From contig NC_077229.1 in NCBI RefSeq assembly GCF_027887165.1, positions 110,624,994-110,688,993 of the forward strand: a stretch of 64,000 nt of DNA. The letters are read 5' to 3'. This document shows positions 25,090 to 34,898 of the stretch, one piece after another. Under the pieces are notes generated by a model. It had not been told where the DNA came from. It was given only the letters and a program-made list of their open reading frames with translations, and did not search any database. Origin of the DNA: Monodelphis domestica. Its lineage: Eukaryota > Chordata > Mammalia > Didelphimorphia > Didelphidae. Every line of letters starts with the position of its first letter. The stretch's first letter is position 1. The position numbers were made by a program, and so were the translations under genes.

Positions 25090-25100
25090 GAAATAAGAGA

Positions 25101-26235
25101 GCTTGCTTACAAACGAGAATAACAAGTTAAAATAAGAATCAGCTAGATCATTAGCTTTCTCATCCACCTTGGCCCCAGCAACCACATCCCAGATTACTCC
25201 TCCCCAGAGTGGGTCTCCTCTGGACCTCCCAAACAGTGGCTTCTTGATGTGACTGGGTCTTTGCCTCTTCCCTTCTCCATTCCCTCCATAGGGAGATATT
25301 CTCGGGTCTTTTTTCTGCATGGTGTCCTAGTATTCAAGATTTTCTACCCTACCCTAACAAATATTTTAAAAACTTAGCCTGAGAATTACTTGGAGCACAT
25401 GAGGGAGCATTTGCCCTGGCTACCAGAATTTTTAGGGTTCTGGGTTGAATCCTAACTCTCCCATCAACCCCAAAACCCAACTGCTCCCTCAGGCCAGGGA
25501 CTCCTTATGGGCAGAGAGGCTTTGTCTCCCTTATGATGATTCCAGAATTCCCTGAGACCAAGGACTAAGTCCTATCCCCCACACCCCAAAATGCCCAAGG
25601 GAAAGGGAAGTATAGGATCCTTGATTAGAACTTATCCATCTTCCTCCCTCCATCTCCCCTAACCTGATCATTTCTGGAGGGAAATGAAGTTTTTAAAAGC
25701 TATAATGATTGAGCCATTTTCCAGTCATTTCCCTTACAGTCCAACAGATATGAAAAACAAGGGACAGCCACTTCTCTGTATAATTTCCTTATCTGTAAAA
25801 ATAGGCATAATATTTGCTCTTCAAGTCTCATAGTGTTGTTGAAGAGACAGTGACATAGAAATGGGACTTAACAGAATTAAATTAGGAGAGACAAACAGAG
25901 ACAGTGTGCGCCTTTAGAGGGAAAAAAAATGAGAAATCAGAGGAATTTGAGCACAAAAGGAACTAAATTGATGATGTGCTAAACCTAGAAGGCAAGAGGC
26001 CAGAGCTGAATTAAAATGCTCCTATTTTTAAGCTTTTACAAAATCAATCCTGGGAAGTGGGTGATGCAAATATATTGTCTCCATTTTATAGACTGAGGCT
26101 CAGAAAAGTCATAGGATTTGCCAAGGATCACAGAGCTGCTATCCCACCTCTTCTACTTATTACATGTGAGACCTTTGGCACGTGAATTCCCTTTGCTAAA
26201 TCCTGGCTTTCCCTGTAAAAGAAGGGGACCTTATT
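25101..26235. other. About 1.1 kb without a recognised gene
   Basis: An 85-codon minus-strand frame (25063-25320) is partly SINE-derived and otherwise unrecognised. An antisense MIR-type core ('ccattttatagactgaggctcagaaaa') lies near 26080-26140. Confidence 0.4.
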
Positions 26236-26239
26236 AACT

Positions 26240-27020
26240 AGTCTAATATTGGAAAGGCTGTCTGTCATGTGGAAGAGGCATTCAACTCATTCTGTCTGGC
26301 CCCAGAGGAGAGAGCCAGGAACGATGGTTGGAGTTTGGAAAGAGGTCAGTGTAGCCTTGACATCAGGGGAAAAACTCCCTAGCAGTGGTCTCAGAATGGC
26401 CTCGGAGTGGTCTCAGAGCAGAACAGGCTTCGGAATTTTCCCTGGTGACCAATCATTTAGATTTAAGTCGAAACACTAAAATTATCCTTACACTAGGGAG
26501 TCCCTAGGGTTTCCCCCTCCTGGGAGGTCTTCAGGAAGAACCTTCTTGATGACTATTTGTTGTGAAAGAATTCCCTTTGCATATGGGTTGGACTAGACAG
26601 CTTCTGAGGTCACCTTCAGCTCTCAAATTCTTTGGCCTCTAAGGTCACTTTTAGCTCTAAATTGAATGATTTGAACCATGATAGCAGATGCAAAGGATGG
26701 GACAAGAAAGTTTTCGATCCAAACCAATGCAAAGATCGTGGTATACCGTTCCAAGAGAAGAATTATTTCTTGGAGGTTAGAGGGAAGAGAGGCAGAGAAG
26801 AAGTTCAGGAGAATAAATTTTGGTTCAACGTAAGGAAAAACTTGATAAAACTCAGAGTAGTTCCTCAATAAGACAGGCTGCCTCAGGTGATAATGAACTC
26901 CTTGTCATTGGAAAATGATCAGACAGAAGCTGGAAATACTGTCCAGAGACTTCCTGCAGCTGTGATGGAGGATGGTGGGGAGAAAGAGGAGTTGGAGTAG
27001 ATTTTTAAAGTCTTTACCAT
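26240..27020 (+). repeat. CR1/L3 LINE 3' region, sense, two overlapping pieces
   Basis: 'ggctgtctgtcatgtggaagaggcattcaactcattctgtctggcccc' starts one piece, and 'gggttggactagacagcttctgaggtcacc' (26586-26616) is a CR1/L3 terminus. A second piece at 26690-27020 has 'aacgtaaggaaaaacttgataa' and 'gacaggctgcctcaggtgataatgaactcc'. Open frames on both strands here derive from the repeat. Confidence 0.65.
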
Positions 27021-27399
27021 TCATGCCACCATGCACTGTGTCCATGGTGCCATGGAATGACATGGTTAGTCTGCACTTCCAGATAAGAGTGCCAGCCAGA
27101 CCAGTCTGATCTCAACGACAAAGAAGCATTTGAGAGGCAACATGCAGTTTAGAAACAGAGAACCGGGGTTCAAGTTCTGGATTTGCTGCACGTCTCTTTT
27201 CCTGGCCTCAATTTCCCTATCTGTAAAAGGAAATAGATCAAATGTTCTCCAAGGTCCTTTGCAGCTCCATCATTCTACGCTACCAATTCCCTTCCACTTT
27301 GATATTCTAAATTCTATGTTTCTCTACATTCCAAGGCCCCATCCACCTGTCATAATCTATGTTCTCACATCCCTCTAAAGTTCTGAAATCTAAAAAGAG

Positions 27400-27964
27400 C
27401 TCCAGGACACATAGGAAGAAAAAATATTTATTCATTTTCCAGAAGACACTAGAGGGAGACAGGCAATGCCCATGCTACACGATGCTCTGGCTTAGACCAG
27501 TGGGGCCCTGGCCCCTTTCCCATCTGGAAGTCCTGGGGTAGGGAATTTATTGGGCCCCGGGGCTGGGGCCAGGAGGACCACTCCAGGATGTGGGGCGGCA
27601 CCACCGCCCGAGCTGGCATAGCTCAAAGCCAGCTGCTCCAGTCGCCGCTTTCGTAGGAAGGCTTGTGCAGTGGCATGGAGAGGACGGAGCAAGGCAGGTG
27701 GGGGTGCCCCAGGCCGCAGGAGGAAGTCAAAGCCTGTCCTGTCCTGGGGGTCATAGAAGAGGGGACCCCGGGCAGGGTCAGGTCCAGGTGGCCAGGCGTA
27801 AGGGAAGGGCAGTGTAAAGTCCTCAGTCAGCACCCGGATGGCGAAGTCATCCTCCTTGCCCAGGGCCCGGTAAGCCCGACCAATGCCACGGAAGTGAGCC
27901 TCCCAGAGCTGGGCATCACCACCATAAATGTCCGGGAACGGGGGCTCTTGGGGGGCAGCAGGAC
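27400..27964 (-). CDS. GGN: Terminal coding exon and 3' UTR of a host gene, probably gametogenetin-like
   Basis: The minus strand holds an uninterrupted 157-codon frame, 27964 to the stop at 27492, with GC content well above its surroundings. It starts right after a splice acceptor (ccctcag, 27970-27965) in phase 1 and is followed by an AATAAA signal at 27432-27427, so the transcript should end near 27400. The protein has a compact domain (PDIYGGDAQLWEAHFRGIG, then DDFAIRVLTEDFTLPFPYAW, PLFYDPQDRTGFDFLLRPG and LLRPLHATAQAFLRKRRLEQ) followed by a Gly/Pro-rich end. From memory this matches the C-terminal region of gametogenetin, a testis germ-cell protein reported to bind FANCL. That naming is my recollection, about even odds. 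That it is a real terminal exon is much surer. No PSMD8- or SPRED3-like neighbours, expected from the human locus, were seen. Confidence 0.75.
27427..27432 (-). promoter_or_regulatory. AATAAA polyadenylation signal of the terminal exon
   Basis: TTTATT on the + strand is AATAAA on the minus strand, 60 bases downstream of the stop codon at 27492. It is a canonical signal in the right place for the exon above. Confidence 0.75.
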
Positions 27965-28061
27965 CTGAGGGAAGCATGGGTGGAGACTGGAGGGTCGGCC
28001 AGGAAGGGGAAAGCTATTGATTCTTAAAACCTCATCCCCATTACAGAATGTTAGACTTTTG

Positions 28062-28250
28062 TAGGATTCAGAGCTGGAAGGGACCTTAGAGATCATCATG
28101 CCCAACCCTCTCATTTTACAAAAAAGGAAACCAAGGGCCAAAAGGGGGAAGTGACTTACCCAAGGTCACACAGTTAGTAGCAGAGCCAAGATTCACACCT
28201 CGGTCCTCTGACTCCAAATTCAGGGCTCTTTTCACTACCCCATCCAAGTG
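28062..28250 (-). repeat. MIR-type SINE, antisense, in the presumed intron
   Basis: It contains 'gaccttagagatcatcatgcccaaccctctcattttaca', 'gacttacccaaggtcacacag' and 'cctcggtcctctgactccaa', an antisense core with a CR1/L3-type tail. Confidence 0.8.
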
Positions 28251-28624
28251 CTCTCCCATCCAGGACTTCATTTGATCCTTGCTGCAAGGGCTGCAGGACA
28301 GAGATTATTATCCCCATCTTACAGATGGGGAAACTGAAGCAGTTGACTGAAATGGGAGAGGAGTTGGAGAGGCAGTATGGTACCCAGGAAAGAGCATATA
28401 ACTAGGAGCTGAGAGACCTGAGTTCAAATCCAGCTCTGCCACTAGCAAGTCTCCTCACCCTAGTTTCATCATCTGTAAGATTGGGGGCGGGGGAATGATA
28501 GCTGCCCTGCTCAGTTCATGGGAATGTTGCCCAGAAGAAATTAGGTTCAAATAAAGTACCACATTTCTTTACTGCGTGTTTCTAAAATGCTTTCCTCAGA
28601 GTAACCTAGAAGTAGGAAGGCCAA

Positions 28625-28868
28625 GCATTATTTGTCATTCAATGGTTTCAGTTGGGTCTGACTTTCTGTGGCCCCATTTGGGATTTTCTTGGCAGAGATA
28701 CTGGAATGGTCTGCCATTTCCTTATCCAGCTCATTTTACAGATGAGGAAACTGAGGTAAACAGAGTTAAGTGACTTTCCTAGGATCAGGCACCTAGAAAG
28801 TATCTAAGGCAGGATTTGAACTCAGGAAGATGAGTCTTCCTGCCTCCAGGACCAACATTCTATCCACT
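28625..28868 (-). repeat. MAR1-type SINE, antisense, full length
   Basis: It runs from 'tcattcaatggtttcagttggg' through 'cttggcagagatactggaatgg' and 'cattttacagatgaggaaactgagg' to 'attctatccactattgcc'. The minisatellite at 28872 starts directly at its inverted head. Confidence 0.88.
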
Positions 28869-28871
28869 ATT

Positions 28872-29310
28872 GCCCTAAAACATAGAATCAGCATCCCCAT
28901 TTTATAAATAAGAAAGCTGAGACTGAAAAGGCTGAAACGGCTTCTAGCTGCCTAAAACATAGAATCAGCATCCCCATTTAATAGATGACAAAATTGAGGC
29001 TGAAAAGGCTGAAACGGCTTCGAGCTGCCTAAAACATAGAATCAGCATCCCCATTTAATAGATGAGAAAGCTGAGGCTGAAAAGGCTGAAACAGCTTCTA
29101 GCTGCCTTAAACATAGAATCAGCATCCCCACTTAATAGATGGCAAAATTAAGGCTGAAACAGCTTCGAGCTGCCTAAAACATAGAATCAGCATCCCCATT
29201 TTATAGATGACAAAATTGAGGCTGAAAAGGCTGAAACGGCTTCTAGCTGCCTAAAACATAGAATCAGCATCCCCATTTAATAGATGACAAACTTGAGGCT
29301 GAAAAGGCTT
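28872..29310. repeat. 77-bp minisatellite, about 5.6 copies
   Basis: The unit runs from GCCTAAAACATAGAATCAGC through 'atccccattt(a/t)atagatga' and 'gaggctgaaaaggctgaaac' to 'ggcttcgagct'. Copies are very similar. The fourth lacks an internal 9-bp 'gaaaaggct' block. The unit contains a piece resembling an antisense SINE core ('cccatttaatagatga'). It lies in the presumed intron of the minus-strand gene. Confidence 0.93.
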
Positions 29311-29442
29311 TCCCATGGCTTCCCACAGCTAGGAAGTGTGAGAGCCTAGACTTGAACAGGGATCCCCTGATTCCGCGGCCAGGGCTCTGAGCACCTCTCC
29401 TTACATAGCTGGAAGAGCTCTGCTAGCGTCTAGCAGCCTTAC

Positions 29443-29620
29443 CAGATGACCCACGTCCCACCTCCACACCCTCCAAGGACCCCCTCTCTCTTCCCCCAGG
29501 GCCGCCCCCTCTGCTCTCCTTCCGGTCCCCCCCCCAGGGTGGTGACCCCCCGGGGAGGAGGTGGGCTGAGGTCCTGACCACCCCAGCGTCGTCCCTGGCC
29601 TGACCTTGCTACCACCAAGC
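29443..29620 (-). CDS. Candidate internal exon upstream of the terminal exon (frame problem)
   Basis: A 178-bp GC-rich block on the minus strand is bounded by a good acceptor (tctctctgatcccag) and a strong donor (TCTG|GTAAGG). At the donor, the phase TCA TCT G joins the terminal exon's GT CCT to give ...GSSGPAAPQEPP. From the acceptor one frame is open throughout and proline/glycine-rich (QDLSPPPPRG). The two ends are one base out of register, however, and a run of nine G lies between them. Either the run is miscounted in the assembly, or the true 5' border differs, or this is not coding. Confidence 0.35.
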
Positions 29621-29624
29621 CTGG

Positions 29625-29790
29625 GATCAGAGAGAATCAGGAAGAGGTCACCTCATCCAACCCGAAATGCGAGCGCTGAATCCCAGAGAGGTGGAGTTAC
29701 TTACTACACCCGTAGTAAGAGTTCAGAGCCAGAATTCAAACCCCTGTCTTCTGATTCCAAATCCAGTGCTCTTTCCACTATCCCACAGGG
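29625..29790 (-). repeat. MIR-type SINE, antisense, abutting the candidate exon
   Basis: 'cagagaggtggagttactta', 'gttcagagccagaattcaaac' and 'tccagtgctctttccactatccca' are an antisense MIR core and head. Confidence 0.7.
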
Positions 29791-29879
29791 ACGTTGTCTC
29801 CAGAAGGCCCTTGGAAATGCAGATGTGCTCCTTGGAAGGGGAGGGAGGGCCTGAGCGGGGAGAGAAGTCTAAAGGAGCC

Positions 29880-30310
29880 CCGCTAGTCGTCTCCTATTAG
29901 CGCATCAGGGCGGGCGGCTCTATCTGATGAGGACCAGTGGGAAGGCACAGCGAGCCTGGTCTTTGGGAGATAGGATGCTCACTTTGCCGTCCGCACAACT
30001 CTGTCCAGAGCCGGATCTGCGTCTCTCCTCCTCTCTCCTCTCTCCCTGTCGCTAACTGGCTGGGGGCCTTTCGGAGAGACGCCTGCCCTCGGCGGCCCTC
30101 CGACACACGAGCCAACTGGTGGTCTCTAAAGTCCCTGCCCATTCGGATGTTCCGTGACGCCGTGGTCCATCCCCTGCCCACCCGCTCCCAACGTGCCACG
30201 CGCCCACCCTTCCTAAAGACCTGTCACACCGGGAGTGGCGGGAGGTGGGGGCAGCCGGCCAGGGCCAGGGTCTCCAGAACAGGGAGAGGCCATGTAGACA
30301 GGCAGAAGCC
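29880..30310. promoter_or_regulatory. CpG-enriched patch, possible promoter or 5' exon region
   Basis: CpG dinucleotides are far denser here than elsewhere in the window (around 30050-30250: 'ttcggagagacgcc', 'ctcggcggccctccgacacacgag', 'cgtgacgccgtgg', 'cacgcgcccacc'). Open frames of 149 codons on + and 100 on minus exist but have no recognisable domain and fit a GC effect. A short proline-rich minus frame starts with ATG at 30293. No TATA box is evident. Confidence 0.3.
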
Positions 30311-30444
30311 TCTTGGGGCTGGGGTGCTTGGGGGGAGTCCCTGTTTACCTGGGCACCCTGGAGACCAGAGTGGAAGGGGATTCTGAGCCAAAGACAAGAG
30401 AGAACTTCCCAGTTAAAGAGGTATTCCCCGAGCTGAGAGAAAAG

Positions 30445-30540
30445 CCCTGCTTAATGCTTCTCCAGATCCTCCCAGCCTTCAAGGCTCAACTCTTCCAGGA
30501 AGCCTTCCTTGTCCTCCCCTGCTCCGAGCCCATGGATTGA
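30445..30540 (+). repeat. L2 LINE 3' fragment
   Basis: 'ccagccttcaaggctcaactcttccaggaagccttccttgtcctcccc' is a well-preserved L2 block. An antisense MIR-type SINE follows at about 30556-30720, and a sense one at about 30885-31060. Confidence 0.75.
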
Positions 30541-31083
30541 GGCAGGAATCAGATCTAGAGCTGGGCCAGACTTCAGAGGACAACAAGTCTAAAACTCTCA
30601 TTTTACAGCTGAGGAAACTGAGGCCCAGGGGGTAAAATGACTGGCCTGGAGTCCCAGAGCTGGTGTCCAAAGCAGGATTTAATTCCTTATCCTCAGACTC
30701 CAAATAAAGACCCAAGTGCTTAGGGCCCTCACATGGCCCTTGATTGACATTTTGTCCTGCCAGAAGAACACAGACCATCATTGAGCCTGGACTTAAAGCC
30801 TGTCCAGCTTAGTGGGACCTGCTGGAGCTTATTCTCTATGGACATGATCCTCAAAAGTCCAGGTTCCCCCAGAGCATTTCCACTGGAAAGGGTACTGCTT
30901 TGGGAATCAGAAGACCTGAGTTCCAATCCCAATCTATGTGACCTTAAACAAGTCTCTTCCCTTCTCTCTCTGGATCTCAGGTTCCTTATCTACAAAGAAG
31001 GGATTCAAATGGACAACCCCTGAGGTTTCTTCTACCTCCAAACCAAAACCCTTGGGATCCTTTGGTTTCAAAGAGCTGCTCTG

Positions 31084-31169
31084 AGCACTGAGAAGTTAAG
31101 AGACTTACCCAGGACCACACAGTCAGAGCACTGAGAAGTCAAGGGACTTACCCAGGACCACACAGTCAG
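31084..31169. repeat. 43-bp tandem duplication inside a SINE core
   Basis: Two near-identical units (AGCACTGAGAAG..., starting at 31084 and 31127) each end in 'ggaccacacagtcag'. They duplicate part of an antisense MIR-type core. Confidence 0.9.
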
Positions 31170-32136
31170 TAGCAGAAAGATGGAACTTTGAATCAAGCTT
31201 TCCCTCTCCCATTTAACTAACATTACAATAGCAAAACCTCACATTTCTCTAAAGAATTACATGTAGAAAGGACTTTCCTTAGGAAAACCCAAAGATAATG
31301 ATCCCCCTATGAAGAAATGAAAGTCAGATATGATCTGCCTGGGGTCAAACTGCTGGGACTCCTCCCAGGGCTTCAAAATCCAAGCCCAAGGTTCTTTCCA
31401 GCACAGCAGAAGGCCTCAAATCATGCTAATTGTTCCTCCATGCTTCCCCAGCTACACTGGCAGCTTCTCACTTCATAATCCCTTGTCTTGCCTGCTGACC
31501 GCCTCTGGGTTATTTTTAAAGTCTCATTTCCAGAGAGTGGAAGAGAAAAGCCTTGTATTATTAGTAATTTTTTTTGGCGGTGAAAAATTATGAAACCAAC
31601 ATGGGAAGGGAGGGAGGAGCCACACGCTCTCTCTCAGGTAGATCAGGCTATTAGTCATGCTAGGATTATCCATCTCCCTCCCCCCCCTTCCCCCACAACC
31701 CCTACCAAGCTGAAAAGGAGTCAATAGACCTTTATATGTATTTCTAAAGACACGTCTTATTTACCTGCCTGGTTATTCCCGATTTGGACAGATGGGAGCT
31801 GACTGCAAAAGAGCTAGAAAAGAAGACCAGAGAATTTCAGGGGTAGAAGGGCCCTTCACTGAGCACAATTCCTCCCTTTTATGAGAGCCCAGAGAGACTC
31901 AGATCACAAGCTAGTTTTAGGTGTAAAGCCAAGACCCAAACAAAGCCAGGTGTCCTGGATCAATTTAACTTAACAAACATTTTTGGGGCTCCACTGGGTG
32001 GAGAGCCCAGCTCCCAGAATTGCAGATTAATACAAAGGCGAGAGAAGCCATGGTCACGGAGGAGAGGAAGCTCACAGTTTTGTAGATGATGGGGACTGAG
32101 AAAAAGACATTGGATTTACTGACTTAGAAAGTTTGG

Positions 32137-32343
32137 ACAACTGGTAGAGCATCAGGCTTAGAGTCAGGAAAAAATGGGTTCAAATTTGACCTCAGACAGT
32201 TACTAGCTATGTGACCCCAGGCAAGTCATTTACCCCTAATTTCCTCAGCTTGTTCATCTGTAACATGAGTTAGAAAAGGACATGGCAAACCACTCCAGTA
32301 TCTTTGCTAAGAAAACCCCAAATGGGAACAAATGAACAACATC
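32137..32343 (+). repeat. MAR1-type SINE, near full length
   Basis: The head ('actggtagagcatcagg'), core ('gggttcaaatttgacctcagac', 'gcaagtcattta') and tail ('ggcaaaccactccagtatctttgc', 'aatgaacaac') are all in order. 32344-33175 holds no recognised gene. A 62-codon + frame at 32700-32888 is unrecognised. Confidence 0.85.
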
Positions 32344-33179
32344 AAATTTAAGATAGTAAGAAGATCAACTGAAAGAAGTGCAACTGTTTACCTTCGATCC
32401 CTTTTTCCTGATTCTGAAAAAGAAGAAGCAATAGGAGAATTGAATAGTTTAACTTTGTAAATGGTATTATGGAAAAGGTTTTGATTTCTCCATCATAACT
32501 TTTAATACCAGAAAGATGAAGTCTTTACAAAGGATGAAGGGCAACTCACAAAGGAGAAGAAATACAATTAGCATGAAGTTCAGTGACCTTTCTGATCAAA
32601 AGGGCTTTCAGTGGAATTCTAAGGGAGAGGGAAAAGAAAAGCCACTAAAGTGGAAAAGCCAATAACGTAAAGGACAACTGACTGAGATGATTACGGAGAA
32701 TGAGACGGGCTCTCTGCATTAAGGACCAAGACAAAGAAATGTCAAGTTCTCAAGAGTACATCGAAGAAGAGAACATGGAAGAGAATATATATTTTTTTTA
32801 CAAACTACCTGATGTGATTAAAAGAACTTTACACTGCAAAATTATTCAAGATGAACTTACTTCCAAACCAAATATCCATAGAAAGTGACAGGAAATACAG
32901 AAGAAAAAAAGAACAGTCAACATTCACCATTACCTAGGCATCAATAAATGCTAGAGATGAGGAGTAGAACCTTGGGAATGTGTGGTTTTGCCATCACTAG
33001 AGGTCTTCATTTATCTGAAATGGAGTAGAGGAAACTCTTTTTCCAGGAAAAGGTGGGACTAGATGGCCTCTCAGCATCCTTCTAGCTCTGGGAAATTAAG
33101 ATTCTGTGACCTTAGCTCACAGACTGATGAAGTTTGAAACCATATTAGATCCAAATACTCTGGTACCCTTAGAATAATG

Positions 33180-33765
33180 ACACTCCATCTGCCATATTTG
33201 TGTCTTTGCACTTTCTGTCCTCTGTGTCTCAAATCCTCCTCACCTCCACCTCCTAGCATCCCCAACTTCCTTCAAGACTCAGCTCAAGGAGGCAGCTATG
33301 TGGCTCAGTGGTTTAAGAGTGTATGTTTTGGAATGGCTATCAACTCTGGGAGATTACATCTCCCAGCACTCTCTACTTAGAGATGGGAGGTCCTAGGTTC
33401 AAATCTGGCCTCAGATACTTCCTAGCTGTGTGACCCTGGGCAAGTCACTTAACACCCATTTCCTAGCCCTTACCACTCTTCTGCCTTGGAACTAATACGC
33501 AGTATTGATTCTAAGACGGAAGGTAAGGGTTTAAAATAAAATTTTAAAAACTCAGCTCAAATCCAACTTTTGAAAGGCCTTTCTAGACCCTCAGCTACTA
33601 GTACCTCCCTTTCTGGAATGACTTCCCATCTACTCTGTATGTTTCTTGAATGTAGCTCTTTATTTGCATGTTGTAATCTTCTTAAGATGGAAACATTATA
33701 TCCTCAATACTTAGTACAATGCTTGGCACAAAGTAAGTGTTTAATAGATAGGTACTTGTTGAAGG
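33180..33765 (+). repeat. L2 LINE 3' end split by a SINE
   Basis: Left part: 'tttgtgtctttgcactttctgtcc...tcctagcatccccaacttccttcaagactcagctc'. Right part: 'ctttctggaatgac...' to 'cttagtacaatgcttggcacaaagtaagtg'. They are separated by the SINE at 33288-33549 and its target duplication. Confidence 0.85.
33288..33549 (+). repeat. Short marsupial SINE with foreign block near its head
   Basis: A normal head, then about 60 bp (33313-33378) that does not belong to the family, then the normal body and tail. The perfect flanks ACTCAGCTCAA (33277-33287 and 33550-33560) bound the whole unit, so the extra block was either carried in or gained later. It contains a perfect 9-bp-stem palindrome at 33346-33366. 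Confidence 0.88.
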
Positions 33766-33884
33766 TTTTTTGACTAATGAGACATCAGGGCCAAGAGGGA
33801 CTCCCTAGATCATCTAGTGTCGCATGACCACTCCCAAGGACCCTCACAAGTCATGGTGCTGAACTCCAAACTCTTGTGACAGAA

Positions 33885-33960
33885 GCTCACTACCTCCCGA
33901 GGCAGTCATCACTATGGGACCACTCTAATTGTTAAGACATTTTTCAATTCCCTTAAACAA
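33885..33960 (-). repeat. CR1/L3 fragment, antisense
   Basis: 'gaagctcactacctcccgaggcagtcatcac...ccactctaattgttaagacattttt' is the antisense 3' block. 33961-34370 is otherwise unassigned. Confidence 0.6.
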
Positions 33961-34714
33961 ACATTCATTAAATGCCAACTTGAAACCAAAGCACTGCGCT
34001 CCAGGCTGGAGACAAAAAGATAGATATGACCCAGGTCAAAGGAATCTCTCCCACCTCAGCATTCCCCTAAGACTCTGCCTGGGTCTTCCTTTTCACTTGT
34101 CTCTCTCCCTCCTAGCATAGTTGTATGAGTATTAAAGGATAAGCTCCAAGAGCCAAGATCTAGGCTTCAATCAGCCATTCATCATGCCTTCACTCTCATC
34201 TAAGCTTCTGTTCTCAGCCTTGGAATCCAATCCTGGTGGTGGGGATGGGAGGAAAGGAAGGAGGTTGGAGGGAGATAGAAGAAGGAGATCTAGCCCTAGA
34301 TCTCTGAAAACTCAAAATATGGAAAGGGAGACTGAATACCCATTCATGCATGATGTGGTTAAAAAGAGCATTTGAGGTCGAGACCTGGGTTCCAATCTTG
34401 ACTGAACTTTGTGATCATAGGCAAGTTACTGTACTTCTAAGCCTCAGTTTCCTCATCTCCATCAGAAAAAGGTATTCAGACTTGGCAAAGGAATCATCTT
34501 GTTAACAGATTAACACTTTTGATGAATCATCATCTATAAATATATCCTGGCTGGAAATCAGTTTGTCAGAGGCCAATCCCTCCTCCTCTATAGGATTATT
34601 ATAAATAAAGCCCTTCATAATCCTGAAAGCACCATTCAAAGGTAAACTACTATTCTGTTATAAGAATAAGCTATTGTCATTTCTGGGGTTGTTAGGTGAA
34701 CTCTGTGAAATGAG

Positions 34715-34898
34715 GGCTTGCCTCAGAGTCAGGAACACCTGAGTTCAAATTCAACCTCAGACACTCACTGTGTGACCCTGAGCAAGTCATTTAAATTCCA
34801 CCTTCCTCAGTTTCCTCATATGTAAAATGGGTATAATATTAGTACATATCTCCCAAAGTTATCATTTGAGATAATATTTGTAAAGCACTTAGTAGTCG
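34715..34898 (+). repeat. MIR-type SINE, left part, interrupted by the LTR structure
   Basis: 'gagtcaggaacacctgagttcaaattcaacctcagac', 'gtgtgaccctgagcaagtcat' and 'tcctcatatgtaaaatggg' lead to 'gtaaagcacttagtag'. The element resumes after the inserted structure as a TAG-repeat run and 'tagacatttaataaaaatttgttcccttcc' (35464-35570). Confidence 0.8.

Noticed and set aside
27663-27968. 101- and 75-codon + strand frames
   Set aside because: They are shadows of the minus-strand terminal exon, whose frame is the one with a splice acceptor, poly(A) signal and domain-like sequence.
29937-30386. 149-codon + strand frame
   Set aside because: It falls in the CpG-rich patch, where stop codons are rare by composition. 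It has no recognisable domain, and overlapping frames are also open.
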